From Methanobacterium petrolearium (GTDB lineage: Archaea; Methanobacteriota; Methanobacteria; Methanobacteriales; Methanobacteriaceae): a stretch of DNA of 64,000 nt. The stretch is from contig NZ_JAGGKL010000005.1 of the NCBI RefSeq assembly GCF_017873625.1, positions 1 through 64,000 of the forward strand, given 5' to 3'. Shown here piece after piece: positions 1 through 9,737 of the stretch. The notes beneath the pieces were generated by a model that ran no database searches, was not told the DNA's origin, and saw only the letters and a list, made by a program, of their open reading frames with translations. A program made the translations under genes and the position numbers. How positions within the stretch are numbered: position 1 is the stretch's first letter; each line of letters opens with the position of its first letter.

Positions 1-113
1 TAAAAGATGAAACATTCTTAATTCAAAAATTTAAATCTTACTACAATGAAATAATCGGAAATAAAACATTTTACGAAGGATGGATAAAAAAAATTTTAAG
101 AACAAATTGTTAA
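1..113 (+). CDS. 3' end of an unidentified gene cut by the window edge
   Basis: An open frame (first full codon at base 3) runs for 36 sense codons to a TAA at 111-113. The peptide is rich in Lys, Ile, Phe and Tyr and ends in a basic tail (EGWIKKILRTNC), which reads like a real C-terminus, but it is too short to name a family. Its end overlaps by 18 bases the stop end of the converging gene on the other strand. It could be chance, because the region is AT-rich; only sequence to the left would settle it. Confidence 0.4.
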   Translation, partial: KDETFLIQKFKSYYNEIIGNKTFYEGWIKKILRTNC

Positions 114-917
114 ATTTTTAATGTCGTGGACTATAATTGAATTCATCTTTTTGGAAATTTTTTTTATTAGAGATCCAACAAGTCCACCTAAAGTACCTAA
201 AAATGAAAAAATAACTGCCATTCCAAGGAAGAAAAGTACCAACTGTAAAGGTGATGAAATATCACTATTGCTTGTATGTAAAACTATAATATATACGAAA
301 TAAAACAAAATTCCCAGCAGTAATCCACCTATCAATCCTGCAATAAATCCATTTATAATCCCATTTTTAAATCCATTATTTACAAGATATCCCACAACAA
401 TCCCCGAAACCAAAGTACCCCAGATAAGATCAAACCCAATTAAATAAAATTGTAAAACACCAAGTACCACAACCAAAACTGCCCCAATTATACTAAATCT
501 CCAATTAATCATTCCTTTTTCATTTCCACTGACAGCCGCAGTTGATGAGTCATCATATGCTGACCCTGCTTTTTTATCCTTTACTAAGGACCCAATGATT
601 CCACCTATAGCATCTAAAATTGCTGAAGTAGCCGCACTGAAAAGCGCGAACATGAAAATGTAATATACTACGTTGGGGAACGGTGGTAGGTTAAAATCAA
701 TTGTAATAAAGATTATAATTCCCAGTATAAATCCACCTATCAATCCTGTGATAATTCCATTTTTAGCTCCATTTTTATATCCGTTATTTACAAGATATCC
801 CACAATTACCCCTGGAATAAAAATACCTATAAAAGCACCATATTCAACCCTTTTAAAAATCATTCCAACTACCACAACCAAAGCTGCCCCTATAATACAA
901 TATTTCCAATTTATCAT
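96..917 (-). CDS. DUF5518-like membrane protein with two fused copies
   Basis: The 273-residue protein consists of two homologous halves, residues 1-135 and 136-273. Each starts with MINW followed by a hydrophobic segment, and each carries a VGYLVNNG-(Y/F)-KNG motif and a Gly-rich helix (GLIGG). Each half has about four membrane segments, and the halves are joined by a polar linker at about 113-135. The pattern matches small DUF5518-type membrane proteins common in Methanobacteriales; function is unknown. Residue 136 is itself a Met with the same sequence as the start, so the gene looks like two tandem paralogues joined into one frame. It stands alone, converging on the partial gene to its left. 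Confidence 0.7.
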   Translation of the reverse strand: MINWKYCIIGAALVVVVGMIFKRVEYGAFIGIFIPGVIVGYLVNNGYKNGAKNGIITGLIGGFILGIIIFITIDFNLPPFPNVVYYIFMFALFSAATSAILDAIGGIIGSLVKDKKAGSAYDDSSTAAVSGNEKGMINWRFSIIGAVLVVVLGVLQFYLIGFDLIWGTLVSGIVVGYLVNNGFKNGIINGFIAGLIGGLLLGILFYFVYIIVLHTSNSDISSPLQLVLFFLGMAVIFSFLGTLGGLVGSLIKKISKKMNSIIVHDIKNLTICS

Positions 918-1164
918 CTCATTTTCAACTCCATATTGATTGCAAAATTGTTTTTATAATAGCTCAAAAACAGCCTCTGAATCAAGCGGGTTTAATAACC
1001 ATATTGATTTCTTCTTTTAAGTGTGGTGTGATGTTAGGTCTATTTGTCTTCTTTTCCCAATGTTTTTTTTGTTACTCTGTTGTTTTCCAGTTCCGCAGAT
1101 GATTCCTGGCTTATACTATGAATATTTGGAAGGAGATTTTGAAAGAAATTTTTCCCATTATTCT

Positions 1165-2898
1165 TCATAGTAATCCATTCAGTATTATATTAAGGATTGT
1201 TCCAGTGATCAGGGCAACGGATAACATTAGAACAACGGTTTTTAGCATGTCTTTAATGCCAATCTCTTTAATTAAGACTATAAACGTGGCAATACATGGG
1301 AAACTTGTTGCCAGAACAGTACAGGCCACAACAAGCTGGTTTGGACTTAAGTTTAAGGGTGCGAGCATGGCTGTTGCCAGATCTTTCCTTAAAAATCCCA
1401 TGATCAATGCGTCAATGGCCTGATCTGGAAGTCCCAACATTTGTGACATGATGGGGGATAGTAAGTTAGAAAGAGCTCCCATCACTCCTATAAGGTACAA
1501 GATATTGATGGCCAGTATTCCCAGAAATACAAAGGGTAAAGCCTCTAACAGGAAACCCTTCACTCTCATCCAGGTTTTTTTAAGCAGAGTCTCCATATGG
1601 GGTATGCGGTAGGGAGGGATTTCAAAGAAAATTTCTGGACTTTCTCCTTTCAACAAAAAGTTTAAAATCGCTCCCAGTGTTATGAATAGTATTAGCAGTG
1701 TCCCATATACCATAATAATATATTGAATACCGTATTGGCCTAGTAAACCGATTATGACGGCGGTTTGGGCCATGCATGGGATCGATATGGCGATGAGTGT
1801 GGTGGCTATGAATTTTTCCCTTTTGCCTTCCAAGATTCGCGTTGAAAGCATGGCCGGGACATTACAACCAAAGCCAAGAATAATTGGTATGGTTGCATAA
1901 CCATGCAACCCTAATTTATGCATTATACTGTCAAGCAGCACTGCAAGACGGGGAAGATATCCAAAATCCTCCAGGAAACCTAAAATAAAATAGAACGATA
2001 AAATATAGGGTAAAACAACGGCGAATATTACATATATTCCAGTGGTTAACAGGCCAAAGGAAGTTTCATACTCATATCCACTGCCTATTAAGATATCGTG
2101 GATGAAACCAGTGGGGATAGAGTTTTGCACTAAACTAGTGATGAATGGCCCGTAGTACTGGTAATATAATGGATCTAGAATATAGTTGATTAAAAACTCT
2201 CCGATCCCTATTATCACCTGCATGGTGACTAATAAAACGATTATTGCTATTATAATTCCTGAAAAAGGTTTTACTGATGCATCTTCTAATTTTTCCAGTA
2301 GGGAGGGGTGTCGGTGTTCTATCTTCTGAACTTCTGATAGTATCCCTCCTATAAAGGCCCATTTTTCACTATCATCCATTTTAGGGATTTTGGAAAGTTT
2401 TATATTCTTATTTAGTGTTATTTCGTTTATAATATTAACCAGGTCTTTTATTCCTTCACCAGTAACAGCTACTGCGGGAATAATTTTGAGTCCTATGATT
2501 TCTTGGAGTTTTTCTAGATTTAAGTGAATCCCTTTTCTTTTGGCAGCATCCCACATATTAAGTACAATCACAGTGGGAATATTTTTTTCTAGAATCTGAA
2601 GGGTGAGATAAAGGTTTCTCTCCAGGTTAGTGGCATCTAAAACATTGATGATTAGATCAGGGTTTTCATCAAAGAACATGTCCCTGGCTACTTCTTCAGC
2701 TTTACAGGAGGGAGATAACGAGTATGTTCCAGGCACATCTATGATGTTCATTTCATTTTTACCTATTTTAAGATGTCCTTTAGTGTATCCTACTGTGGTA
2801 CCCGGATAATTCGATTGGATCACGTTTACTCCAGTTAATCTGGAGAAAACAACACTTTTACCCACATTGGGATTGCCCATCAGCAATATTTTCTTCAA
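1165..2898 (-). CDS. feoB: Ferrous iron transport protein B
   Basis: FeoB is the membrane protein of the Feo ferrous iron uptake system, with an N-terminal G domain. The P-loop GNPNVGKS is at residues 8-15, the switch region (SNYPGTT) and DVPGTYSL follow, and NMWD fits the G4 motif. The rest (about 220-577) holds the hydrophobic Gate/core segments. I chose the TTG at 2898: it overlaps the feoA stop as TTGA and has GGTGG eight bases upstream. An in-frame ATG at 2913 would add five residues and has a weaker ribosome site. The extension up to 2997 runs through feoA and is not credible. It is co-transcribed with feoA. Confidence 0.93.
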   Translation of the reverse strand: MKKILLMGNPNVGKSVVFSRLTGVNVIQSNYPGTTVGYTKGHLKIGKNEMNIIDVPGTYSLSPSCKAEEVARDMFFDENPDLIINVLDATNLERNLYLTLQILEKNIPTVIVLNMWDAAKRKGIHLNLEKLQEIIGLKIIPAVAVTGEGIKDLVNIINEITLNKNIKLSKIPKMDDSEKWAFIGGILSEVQKIEHRHPSLLEKLEDASVKPFSGIIIAIIVLLVTMQVIIGIGEFLINYILDPLYYQYYGPFITSLVQNSIPTGFIHDILIGSGYEYETSFGLLTTGIYVIFAVVLPYILSFYFILGFLEDFGYLPRLAVLLDSIMHKLGLHGYATIPIILGFGCNVPAMLSTRILEGKREKFIATTLIAISIPCMAQTAVIIGLLGQYGIQYIIMVYGTLLILFITLGAILNFLLKGESPEIFFEIPPYRIPHMETLLKKTWMRVKGFLLEALPFVFLGILAINILYLIGVMGALSNLLSPIMSQMLGLPDQAIDALIMGFLRKDLATAMLAPLNLSPNQLVVACTVLATSFPCIATFIVLIKEIGIKDMLKTVVLMLSVALITGTILNIILNGLL

Positions 2899-3122
2899 AT
2901 TTCTTCCACCCATACCTTTTTTGCCATTCCTCGGCCTATTGCCATTTTGAAGCCATCTATCTCCAGGACCACCGGGCCATGTAGTGGTGCTGAGCATGTT
3001 TTCCTAATTTTTTTCCCTTCACGAAGGTTCATCACTTCTAAACGATTTTTTAAACCAGGACCTCCTTCAATTTTTTTGATTGTTGCGGTTTTCCCATTTT
3101 CTAGTTCTACTAATGTGATCAT
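2895..3122 (-). CDS. feoA: Ferrous iron transport protein A
   Basis: A 75-residue SH3-like FeoA protein, the small cytosolic partner of FeoB. It shows the usual features: Gly-rich turn, NRLEVMNLREGKKI motif, then a strand-rich C-terminal half (PVVLEIDGFKMAIGRGMAKKVWV). It is the first gene of a feoA-feoB operon and overlaps feoB by a few bases. A palindromic element in its leader resembles DtxR-family operators (see that entry), so iron repression is likely but inferred. Confidence 0.92.
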   Translation of the reverse strand: MITLVELENGKTATIKKIEGGPGLKNRLEVMNLREGKKIRKTCSAPLHGPVVLEIDGFKMAIGRGMAKKVWVEEI

Positions 3123-3137
3123 GATACACCTTCAAAT

Positions 3138-3153
3138 GTTAGATAAACCTAAC
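3138..3153 (-). promoter_or_regulatory. Candidate DtxR-type operator in the feoAB leader
   Basis: An inverted repeat GTTAG-N6-CTAAC lies between a TATA-like box (3168-3176, reverse strand) and the feoA ATG at 3122. On the gene strand it reads GTTAGGTTTATCTAAC, close to the TTAGG...CCTAA type of sites bound by DtxR/IdeR/MntR-family metal regulators. Position downstream of the TATA box fits repression. The assignment rests on motif resemblance and the iron-uptake genes it precedes. Confidence 0.5.
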
Positions 3154-3319
3154 TTTTCTTTTTCACATATTTATAATTTTAAGGTAGAATTGAATCGAAA
3201 ATAATTAGTTGTTAATTTGTTTAATCAACGCATAAACGAGTATCTAAATTTATTTTCCAGATTATAAACCAATTATTTTGATTTTAAGGTTAATAGTATG
3301 TTATTACTTTATTTATGGT

Positions 3320-4027
<708 letters not shown>

Positions 4028-4053
4028 ACTGTTCTTTAATGGAGGTAACAGAA

Positions 4054-4425
4054 ATGGTATTAATATGTATTCCAAGTCTGGATCAGGGAGGTTTGAAAAG
4101 TAAAATATCCCAACACCTGGGAAAAACCCCCTACTTTGTTTTAATAAAATATGAAAATGACAAAATCGAAAATATTCAGATCTTAGAAAGTATGGCCAAA
4201 CACGTTGGCGGTAACATGACTCCCGGTGAATTCATTGCTGGTTCAGGGGCTAATAAGCTTTTATGTGGTAATTTAGGGCCCAAAGCTATCCAAATGCTCC
4301 AAGCTGCTGGAATTGAGGTTTATACTGGGGCATCAGGAACAGTAATTGAAGCTTTACATGATTGGGAAGAAGGAAAACTAAAACTAGCTAGCATGGACTC
4401 TGCCTGTGCAGATGGCCACATTTAA
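4054..4425 (+). CDS. NifX/NifB-C-type dinitrogenase cofactor-binding domain protein (copy 1)
   Basis: A 123-residue stand-alone domain of the dinitrogenase iron-molybdenum cofactor family (NifX, NafY, NifB C-terminus, archaeal MTH1175-type, orange protein). Visible features are a beta strand at the start (VLICIPSLDQGG), HLGKTPYFVLI, and the Gly-rich loop with GNLGPKAIQMLQAAGIEVYTG. Start chosen at ATG 4054 because GGAGGT at 4041-4046 is seven bases upstream; an earlier ATG at 4039 would overlap that site. No nif genes are present, so nitrogenase is not implied. It probably binds or carries a metal-sulfur cofactor (family inference). Confidence 0.85.
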   Translation: MVLICIPSLDQGGLKSKISQHLGKTPYFVLIKYENDKIENIQILESMAKHVGGNMTPGEFIAGSGANKLLCGNLGPKAIQMLQAAGIEVYTGASGTVIEALHDWEEGKLKLASMDSACADGHI

Positions 4426-4488
4426 TCCAAATAATATTATGTCGGTAATTATTATACAATGTACCATTACAAATAGTGAGATGGTCTT

Positions 4489-5349
4489 TTGAAAGCAGAA
4501 GAAGAAACAATTTCGGAAGAAGAACAGAAAAAACTTATAATGCAACAGGATATAGCCATAATAAAACGAATGAACGATATTAACCACAAAATTGCTGTAA
4601 TGAGCGGTAAAGGAGGGGTAGGAAAGTCAACCATAGCTGTTAACTTGGCAGTGGCCTTTGCTTTAAAGGGATACCATACTGGTTTAATGGATGTGGATCT
4701 CCACGGTCCAGATGTTCCACATATGTTAGGTGTTGAAAACGCGATTTTGCAGCAGTCACCCCTGGGTATATTGCCACTTAACGTAATGGAGAACTTGGAT
4801 ATTTTATCAATAGAGTTCATGTTACCATCCAAAGGATCGCCCATCATTTGGAGGGGTCCTAAAAAGACCGGTGCAATAAGACAGTTTTTATCTGATGTTT
4901 CATGGGGCAAACTCGATATGTTGATCGTTGATAATCCACCAGGAACTGGAGATGAACCTTTAACAGTTTTACAATCCATCAGTCCCCTGGATGGAGTGGT
5001 GATGGTTACCACTCCTCAGGAAGTTGCTGGTGAAGACGTTAGAAAATGTGTTAACATGGTTAAAGGGCTGAAAATCCCGGTTTTAGGTATCATAGAGAAC
5101 ATGTCTGGTTTCACCTGCCCTCACTGCAAAAAAGAAATTAATATTTTTGGAAAAGGTGAAGGAAAGGAACTTTCAGAAGAATTGGAGATACCTTACCTAG
5201 GAAGCCTACCCCTGGAAACGCAGGTTAGAGAAAAATCTGACCAGGGAAAACCATTCATTCTCTCTGATCAAGAGTCTGAAATATCTAAGAAGTTCATGGA
5301 AATAGTTTCCAAGATTGAAAACACGATTTCTAATAAAAGAGGTGATTAG
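4489..5349 (+). CDS. Mrp/NBP35-type iron-sulfur carrier ATPase
   Basis: A 286-residue P-loop ATPase of the Mrp/ApbC/Nbp35 family, which carries and transfers Fe-S clusters. The deviant Walker A is MSGKGGVGKST (about residues 39-49), followed by DVDLHGPDVPHMLG. The family signature NPPGTGDEPL follows, and the C-terminal CPHC pair, typical for bridging a 4Fe-4S cluster in the dimer, lies in MSGFTCPHCKKE. The start is a TTG. The 30-residue Glu/Lys-rich N-terminal extension has no cysteine motif, unlike eukaryotic Nbp35. It sits between two NifX-like genes, and the stop is directly followed by the next ATG, so they are co-translated. Confidence 0.9.
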   Translation: MKAEEETISEEEQKKLIMQQDIAIIKRMNDINHKIAVMSGKGGVGKSTIAVNLAVAFALKGYHTGLMDVDLHGPDVPHMLGVENAILQQSPLGILPLNVMENLDILSIEFMLPSKGSPIIWRGPKKTGAIRQFLSDVSWGKLDMLIVDNPPGTGDEPLTVLQSISPLDGVVMVTTPQEVAGEDVRKCVNMVKGLKIPVLGIIENMSGFTCPHCKKEINIFGKGEGKELSEELEIPYLGSLPLETQVREKSDQGKPFILSDQESEISKKFMEIVSKIENTISNKRGD

Positions 5350-5742
5350 ATGAAAGTAGCGATAGCTGCTAACGGTGGAAGCCTGGATTCCCAGGCCAGC
5401 CCTGTATTTGGAAGATGTTCTCATTTAATTGTGGTTGATTTGGTGGATGGGGATTTTAAAGATGTTAAGATAATACCCAACCCTGTTACAACTGAGGGGG
5501 GAGTGGGTATAAAAACTGCCAGAATGGTGGGAAATGAAGGGGCAGAGGCTATTATATCAGGATCTGTTGGTCCTAACGCCTTTGAAGTTTTAACACAACT
5601 GAGTATAAAAACTTACCAAATGGTACCAGGGACAGTTGAAGAAAATTTAACCCTCCTATCCCAGGGAAAGCTGCAAACTTTGGATCCATCTGCCAGAGGA
5701 CGCAGAGGTGGTATGGGGGGAAGAGGTGGAGGAAGAAGGTAG
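5350..5742 (+). CDS. NifX-type cofactor-binding domain protein (copy 2) with RG-rich tail
   Basis: A 130-residue NifX/orange-protein-like domain. It shows MKVAIAANGGSLDSQASPVFGRCSHLIVVD and a Gly-rich loop (SGSVGPNAFEVL) as in copy 1. The last 16 residues are an Arg/Gly-rich tail (RGRRGGMGGRGGGRR). The N-terminal SPVFGRC region is where orange proteins and related domains hold their metal cluster (family knowledge). It abuts the Mrp gene with no gap. Tail function is unknown; a similar RG stretch occurs in the linker of the DUF134 protein at the head of the cluster. Confidence 0.85.
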   Translation: MKVAIAANGGSLDSQASPVFGRCSHLIVVDLVDGDFKDVKIIPNPVTTEGGVGIKTARMVGNEGAEAIISGSVGPNAFEVLTQLSIKTYQMVPGTVEENLTLLSQGKLQTLDPSARGRRGGMGGRGGGRR

Positions 5743-5904
5743 TTATAAGTCAAATTTAGAAATTTGGCTTTTTCAAATTCCACACCTAATCAAGTAATTA
5801 AATTGAATCAAAGAACGTTAAATTTGTACGAAATAGTCATATAGACGTACGAACATAACTTCACCTTCGTAAAGGTGTCAATTAGTTAATTGAAGGAATT
5901 TCTC
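5743..5904 (+). promoter_or_regulatory. Spacer with TACGAA repeats and a hairpin before the MinD-ferredoxin genes
   Basis: Two copies of GTACGAA lie at 5826-5832 and 5847-5853, 21 bases apart (two helical turns). A perfect stem-loop (CACCTT-CGTA-AAGGTG) lies at 5862-5877, just before the ribosome site AAGGA (5893-5897) of the next gene. The spacer suggests an internal promoter or regulated leader in the cluster. A related palindrome (TACGAAC-A-GTTCGTA) occurs in the surface-protein promoter at 37283-37297. Confidence 0.4.
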
Positions 5905-6768
5905 ATGAAAATTGCAATAACTGGTGGAAAAGGTGGTACTGGAAAATCAACCATAGCCACAGCCCTGGCCCTAGAACTGTCAACTGATAATAAGGTATTA
6001 TTAGTTGATGCTGATGTTGAATGTCCGGATGATCATATAATTCTGTCAACCACCCGTGAAAAAGTGGGAGATGTCCATGCTATTCTTCCAAGTTTTGATC
6101 AGGAAAAATGTTTAAAATGTGGACGCTGCTCTGAAGTCTGCAAGGAAAACGCAGTTGTCTTTATTAAAGACAAATACCCATTCATAGTAAGTAAACAGTG
6201 CAATGGTTGTGGGGCTTGTATTTTGACCTGTCCTTCCGGAGCATTGACCGAAGGGCAACAAGTAATTGGGGCTATATACCAGGGCAAATGCCAACAGCCA
6301 TACCTAAAGCAGGAACATGATCTCCTCCTGCTCTGGGGTGAGATGGAAGTTGGTTGTGAAAACACCTCCATGGTGGTCAACGCTACCAGAGAATATGCTG
6401 AAAATAGAACTTCTGATTATGATTGCATGTTGATAGACACAGCAGCAGGAACACATTGCAACGTTATTTCGGCAATGGTTGATGTTGATTTGGCTCTTGC
6501 AGTGGCAGAACCAACTCCTCTGGGAAGACATGACCTAGAACTTATCCTTCAACTGTTAAAAATCATGAAAGTATCCACCAAAATCATCGTTAACAGATCA
6601 GATATAGGTGAATTGAAACTCATTGAAGAGGTTTCCCAGGAGAATGATGTGCCTATAATTCAAAAAGTTCCATATGAAAGAGATATATTAAAAAAACACT
6701 CTCGAGGTCAGCCAGTGATTCATAAAAATATTGAAGAACTCGCTTATGTTTTATCAGAAAAATCATGA
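5905..6768 (+). CDS. MinD-superfamily ATPase with inserted ferredoxin domain (1)
   Basis: The 287-residue protein starts with a deviant Walker A (GGKGGTGKST, residues 7-16). A two-cluster ferredoxin insert follows at about 65-115 (CLKCGRCSEVC, then CNGCGACILTCP), then the rest of the P-loop fold, including MLIDTAAGTHCNV and a VAEPTPLG segment. This architecture (MinD superfamily ATPase containing an inserted ferredoxin domain) is known from ORP clusters in sulfate reducers and from many anaerobic archaea. Start chosen at ATG 5905, with AAGGA seven bases upstream. It pairs with the next gene, 12 bases downstream; the two may form a heterodimer that couples ATP hydrolysis to electron or cluster transfer (inference). 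Confidence 0.9.
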   Translation: MKIAITGGKGGTGKSTIATALALELSTDNKVLLVDADVECPDDHIILSTTREKVGDVHAILPSFDQEKCLKCGRCSEVCKENAVVFIKDKYPFIVSKQCNGCGACILTCPSGALTEGQQVIGAIYQGKCQQPYLKQEHDLLLLWGEMEVGCENTSMVVNATREYAENRTSDYDCMLIDTAAGTHCNVISAMVDVDLALAVAEPTPLGRHDLELILQLLKIMKVSTKIIVNRSDIGELKLIEEVSQENDVPIIQKVPYERDILKKHSRGQPVIHKNIEELAYVLSEKS

Positions 6769-6780
6769 AGGGTGCAAAAA

Positions 6781-7710
6781 ATGAAAACCATTACTGTACT
6801 ATCCGGAAAAGGAGGCGTTGGAAAAAGCACTGTAACTGCATCTTTATCTGTAATGCTTGCAAATGATAATAAAATGGTTGCAGTTGACTGTGATGCTGAT
6901 GCACCCAATTTAGCTCTTGTTTTGGGTCTTGAGGATGATGATTTTGACAGTTGGGAATCCCTGACAACTGGTGAAAAAATTCAATTGTCTGAAGAGAAGT
7001 GTAAGTCACTTAAATTCTGCCCCAAATGTCAGGGTCTTCAAAAATGTGTAGATGCTTGTAAATATTCGGCAATCACCTGGAACCAGGAAAAAGATCTGCC
7101 TGAGATAAATGACCTGTTATGTGTTGGATGTGGAGCTTGTGTACTAGCCTGCCCAGTAGAGGCTCTTACTCTTAAAAAGGTTGAAAATGGCAGGATAGGT
7201 GTTGGACAAACTCGATATGGATTCCCCATAGTCTCTGGACAGTTAAAAATAGGGGAATCCGGTTCGGGTAAGGTGGTAAATGAGCTTCGAAAGAAGGCTT
7301 CTGAAATTGCCGAAGATATCCAGGCAGATTACATGATTTTGGATGCGGCAGCGGGGATTGGCTGCCCAGTCATTGCCTCAGTAAGGGGCAGTGATTATGT
7401 CATACTAGTAACTGAACCCACTCCTGTAGCATTTTGGGATCTTAGCAGGGCTATAGAATTGGTAGATCATTTCAATATCCCATGTGGAGCAGTTATCAAT
7501 CGTTGTGGAATTAACCGGGACTTCACCTACCAGTTACAGGACTATTTTAGGGATAACGACATCCCGTTGTTAGGAACTATACCCTATGATATCAGATTTG
7601 TGGAGGCACTAGTTAATTTAAAACCCGCAGTAATCTATGAACCCAATTTTAAAAAAGTTTTTGAAGAAATAATGGATAATTGTTTGTTGGATATGAAGAA
7701 TATCTTTTAA
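6781..7710 (+). CDS. MinD-superfamily ATPase with inserted ferredoxin domain (2)
   Basis: A 309-residue paralogue of the preceding gene. Walker A is SGKGGVGKST (8-17). Its ferredoxin insert has one standard motif (CVGCGACVLACP) and one degenerate motif with rearranged cysteines (CKSLKFCPKCQGLQKCVDACK), so the first cluster may be atypical. The later LDAAAGIGCPV and VTEPTPVAFWD segments match the partner protein. Start taken at ATG 6781, preceded by GAAGGGTG. It is co-transcribed with copy 1 and with the efflux-protein fusion that follows after 29 bases. Confidence 0.9.
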   Translation: MKTITVLSGKGGVGKSTVTASLSVMLANDNKMVAVDCDADAPNLALVLGLEDDDFDSWESLTTGEKIQLSEEKCKSLKFCPKCQGLQKCVDACKYSAITWNQEKDLPEINDLLCVGCGACVLACPVEALTLKKVENGRIGVGQTRYGFPIVSGQLKIGESGSGKVVNELRKKASEIAEDIQADYMILDAAAGIGCPVIASVRGSDYVILVTEPTPVAFWDLSRAIELVDHFNIPCGAVINRCGINRDFTYQLQDYFRDNDIPLLGTIPYDIRFVEALVNLKPAVIYEPNFKKVFEEIMDNCLLDMKNIF

Positions 7711-7739
7711 TACTTCCATTATGGGGGCTAAGTTTAATA

Positions 7740-8966
<1,227 letters not shown>

Positions 8967-8975
8967 GTTGATTGA

Positions 8976-9668
8976 ATGAAAATAACTATACTGTATGATA
9001 ATAACTGTCGTCCTGGTTTTAAAGCTAGTTGGGGTTTTTCTTGCCTGGTAGAAACAGATAAAAACACAATAATCTTTGACACTGGCTGGGATGGTAATAT
9101 ATTACTCCACAATCTGGGGTTAGCCAATGTTCAATTAGAAAAAATTGATGGGGTTGTACTTTCCCATGCACACTGGGATCATATTGGTGGTTTGAACCAT
9201 ATCCTTCCTTTGATGAGGAAACCCAAGGTTTTACTCTTAAAATCATTTTCACAAAATCTGAAGCAGGAACTAAGAACTAAAACAGAAGTTTTAGAGGTTA
9301 AAGATCCTCAAATGATAGTTGATGGTGTGTGGACAACTGGAGAACTGGGAAATCAAATAAAAGAACAGTCGCTGGTTGTGGAGATCCCGGAAATGGAAGG
9401 GGAAGTTCCGGGCAAAGTTCTAATAACTGGATGTGCCCATCCTGATCTAAAATCCATAATTAAAACAGCTCAAAATGTTGGTAAAGGGGATTTAAAAGCG
9501 TTAATTGGGGGTTTGCATGATTCAAGGGAACTGGGAATGATGGGAAAATTTGAACTGTTAGTTCCATGTCACTGTACTCAGAGAAAGGATGAAATCCGCA
9601 GTAAATACCTTAATTCTTATGAAAAATGTGCTGCTGGAGATGTGTTTAAATTTGGAGAAATTGACTAG
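8976..9668 (+). CDS. MBL-fold metal-dependent hydrolase
   Basis: A 230-residue metallo-beta-lactamase-fold protein. The metal motif HAHWDH is at about 64-69, with GFSCLVETDKNTIIFDTGWDG before it, ITGCAHPD downstream, and a late H (GGLHDS) and CHCT near the end. It resembles archaeal proteins annotated as 7,8-dihydropterin-6-yl-methyl-4-(beta-D-ribofuranosyl)aminobenzene 5'-phosphate synthase-like hydrolases. The substrate cannot be told from sequence. It lies ten bases after the efflux fusion and is the last gene of the cluster. A role linked to the metal cofactor is possible but unsupported. Confidence 0.8.
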   Translation: MKITILYDNNCRPGFKASWGFSCLVETDKNTIIFDTGWDGNILLHNLGLANVQLEKIDGVVLSHAHWDHIGGLNHILPLMRKPKVLLLKSFSQNLKQELRTKTEVLEVKDPQMIVDGVWTTGELGNQIKEQSLVVEIPEMEGEVPGKVLITGCAHPDLKSIIKTAQNVGKGDLKALIGGLHDSRELGMMGKFELLVPCHCTQRKDEIRSKYLNSYEKCAAGDVFKFGEID

Positions 9669-9737
9669 GGAAATTGAATAATTTATTTTAATTTTATTGA
9701 CCATCGCTTGTGTTTTAAACATGAAATGGTTACTAAT

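Noticed and set aside
2914..2997. Long N-terminal extension of FeoB
   Set aside because: It reads through feoA in another frame and has no relation to FeoB.
4039..4053. Earlier ATG for the first NifX-like gene
   Set aside because: It overlaps the GGAGGT ribosome site that serves ATG 4054.
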